Shown: in pieces, positions 62,225 through 64,000 of the stretch
How the letters are laid out: each line of letters begins with the position of its first letter
How positions within the stretch are numbered: the stretch's first letter is position 1
From: Diplonema japonicum
Lineage: Eukaryota > Euglenozoa > Diplonemea > Diplonemida > Diplonemidae
NCBI GenBank assembly: GCA_964019335.1
Contig: OZ025681.1
Location: forward strand, 534,079-598,078
Length of the DNA: 64,000 nucleotides
Direction of reading: 5' to 3'
Position numbers and translations under genes: made by a program
The notes under the pieces: model-generated
Told to the model about the DNA's origin: nothing
Database searches by the model: none
What the model saw: the letters and a program-made list of their open reading frames with translations, nothing else

Positions 62225-63871
62225 GGGGGGGGGGGGGGGGGGGGGTGAAGAGAAAAGAAAAAAGGGATAAAGACAGAACGAAATATAAACCCACCCCACA
62301 TTTTGCTAACCCACCTACTCACCAGTTTACTTCACGTTGACATCCTTTTTTTTTTTTTTTTTTACAATCAACCTCGCCTACAAACGTGGTTCCCACTACT
62401 GTGAAAACGAAAAGAGTTTCGTCGAAAAAGATTTTTGTCGTTTTTCTTTCCCTGTTGTTTACGTCACTTTTTCCTGACATGAAAAGTTTTCTGGGTAAGG
62501 CACTTTTCAAAGTCAAGAATCTTTCTCAGATGCGTCTTTTGATTTCTTGTCAAAATCATCCGAAAGACGAAAGGCAACTCAGTCCGGTTAACCAATAACT
62601 CCCTGAGATCTTGGACACAGAAGCCAGGTCACCTCCAGGTACGACTCGCACAGTGCATTGAGGTAGCTCAGCCCTTGCAACCAATTTCGCAACCTTAACA
62701 GCAGTAAGACAGCTACGCACAAGTACCGTTGGATCCTAGGCTAGGGTTGTTCTTAGCGAAGCCGCGGGGTGAAAAAACTTTTTTCTTCTTTTTTCCGTCA
62801 CTTTTTTTCTTGACGAAAGTTTTTCGTTTTACAGTAAGTAGTGGGGGGAAAAAAAGGGGGGGGAAGAAAAAAAAAGAGAAAAAAAGGGGATAGAAAAGAG
62901 AAAAAAAGAGAAAAAAAAAACTACGAGACTAACCAGTGTGCCGCGATAAAAAAGAAATTGAAGAGAACCAACCGTCGTTGAACATGGAAGGGACGAGGAG
63001 GACAGGGAGGGAGGGGGTGCAAACGGAATTTTCTCGTGGCCGTTGGGGAGATGCACATACAGTTTCTTTTTTTTTTTCCGACCATTAAGGGACTGGGGGG
63101 GGGGGGGGGGGGGGGGGGGATAAAAAGAAGAGGAAAAAAGTCATTATAGAAATTTTATATTTAGAAATATATGGAGGGGGGCCGTTTGCGAATTTGTCAC
63201 ATCGACGCTGCACGAGGCTCCTTCGGGGCGAAGGATTACATCCTTTTTGTCATTAAATTCATTGAATTTCATTCTTTCTCCCCGACGGTGTAATTGGCTG
63301 GGACCACTGTCACCCCAACACCAAAACTTATTTGATCACAAACTAATTGAGAGGCATGGGTCTAAACAGAAGTGAAGAAATACACCGTAATTACTTTAAA
63401 CGCTCTATACTCTTTTGTAGTTGGAGCGAAGAGGGGAAAAGAAAGGGGTACAAGCGGCTCTTGTTTCTTTTTTTTTTTTCTTTTTAGAGGACGTGGCTTC
63501 AGCCAGTGGAACCCTGTAAAAACGAGGAGTATCACTATGATAGGCAACGAAGAGGTAAGCAACGGCCTATCGGAAAAGAAAGGAGGGGAAAATGTCAGTG
63601 TAGGAATCATAATGGGGAGAGAGCAAGATAAAAGCCCAGTGAACCCAGTGGAGTGGTGAAAGGGGTATCAAAAGCCCGGAAGAGTAGCAACATGCGGAAG
63701 CAGTATGCACTCCCCCTACTTGGAAGTGACACAGAAGGAAAGAAAATGTATGTATGAAAGGTTTTAAAAATAAAAGGACCACGCACGAGAAAAAAAAAAA
63801 GAAAAGTGGGAAAGAAGAAACATTTCAAAAGCTTCCTGCGCCCGCCCTGCACATAGCCTTGCATATGCGTA

Positions 63872-63922
<51 letters not shown>

Positions 63923-64000
63923 TTTCTTATCGCAGGAAGGTTCTTTTTCGGACAGAGAAATGCGAGTTTTATTTTCGCCCACCTTTACACCATTTGGATA
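62225..64000. other. Intergenic to window end
   Basis: No gene was supported. Contents: homopolymers (63093-63119 G-run, 63873-63921 T-run), a less repetitive stretch 62370-62770, and at 63532-63566 a copy of the ~35-base segment also found upstream of the transporter gene (24477-24513). It may be the upstream or 3' flank of a gene outside the window. Confidence 0.45.

Noticed and set aside
62370..62770. Possible structured RNA or tRNA in a homopolymer-poor stretch
   Set aside because: No cloverleaf, A/B boxes or snRNA signature could be recognised by eye.

Overview
The window looks like nuclear DNA of a euglenozoan protist, most likely a diplonemid-like flagellate. The best evidence is a spliced-leader (SL) RNA gene on the minus strand: its exon ends at 9296 with the euglenozoan signature CAGTTTCTGTACTTTATTG, followed directly by a GTAT splice donor. 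Every intact protein gene is also on the minus strand, as expected for polycistronic transcription units resolved by trans-splicing. Two GT-AG cis-introns (41 and 250 nt) show that conventional splicing occurs too. Coding DNA is GC-rich and mostly intron-poor. Intergenic DNA is full of long A, T, G and C homopolymers.

Layout. 1-2664: a GT92-like type II membrane glycosyltransferase. 2985-9334: a degraded two-ORF non-LTR retrotransposon (APE plus RT) lying directly downstream of the SL RNA gene, in the same orientation. 10502-18999: two tandem paralogous surface proteins, each with signal peptide, PLAT-like domain, long PDTPA stalk, Cys domain, TM helix and cytosolic tail; the second is interrupted by a 250-nt intron. 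19627-24363: three housekeeping-like genes (phospholipase D with two HKD motifs, an unknown protein, a TPT/SLC35-type transporter). 24477-29165: coding relics, one copy of a segmental duplication, a retrotransposon remnant and a palindrome-bounded insertion. 29292-61092: three giant astacin metalloproteases (1572, 2088 and 3665 residues) separated by transposon-rich spacers, including the second copy of the duplication, a piggyBac relic with intact ends, and short repeats. 61093-64000: spacer with SINE-like and MITE-like repeats.

The theme is a cell-surface or secreted multigene region. The three astacins share an almost identical N-terminal ~1000 residues, but carry different extracellular stalks (PDTPA-type or about 50 EGF-like modules) and different cytosolic tails. 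The PLAT proteins follow the same pattern of homogenised ectodomain with divergent TM and tail. Stalk cassettes are shared between the two families. This suggests modular surface proteins diversified by gene conversion, repeat expansion and cassette exchange. The segmental duplication doubles as a natural pre- and post-insertion comparison that exposes a poly-T-targeting element, a retrotransposon remnant and a 65-bp micro-inversion.

Limits: homologies are from reading the sequence, with no database search. Organism assignment rests mainly on the SL exon and strand bias.
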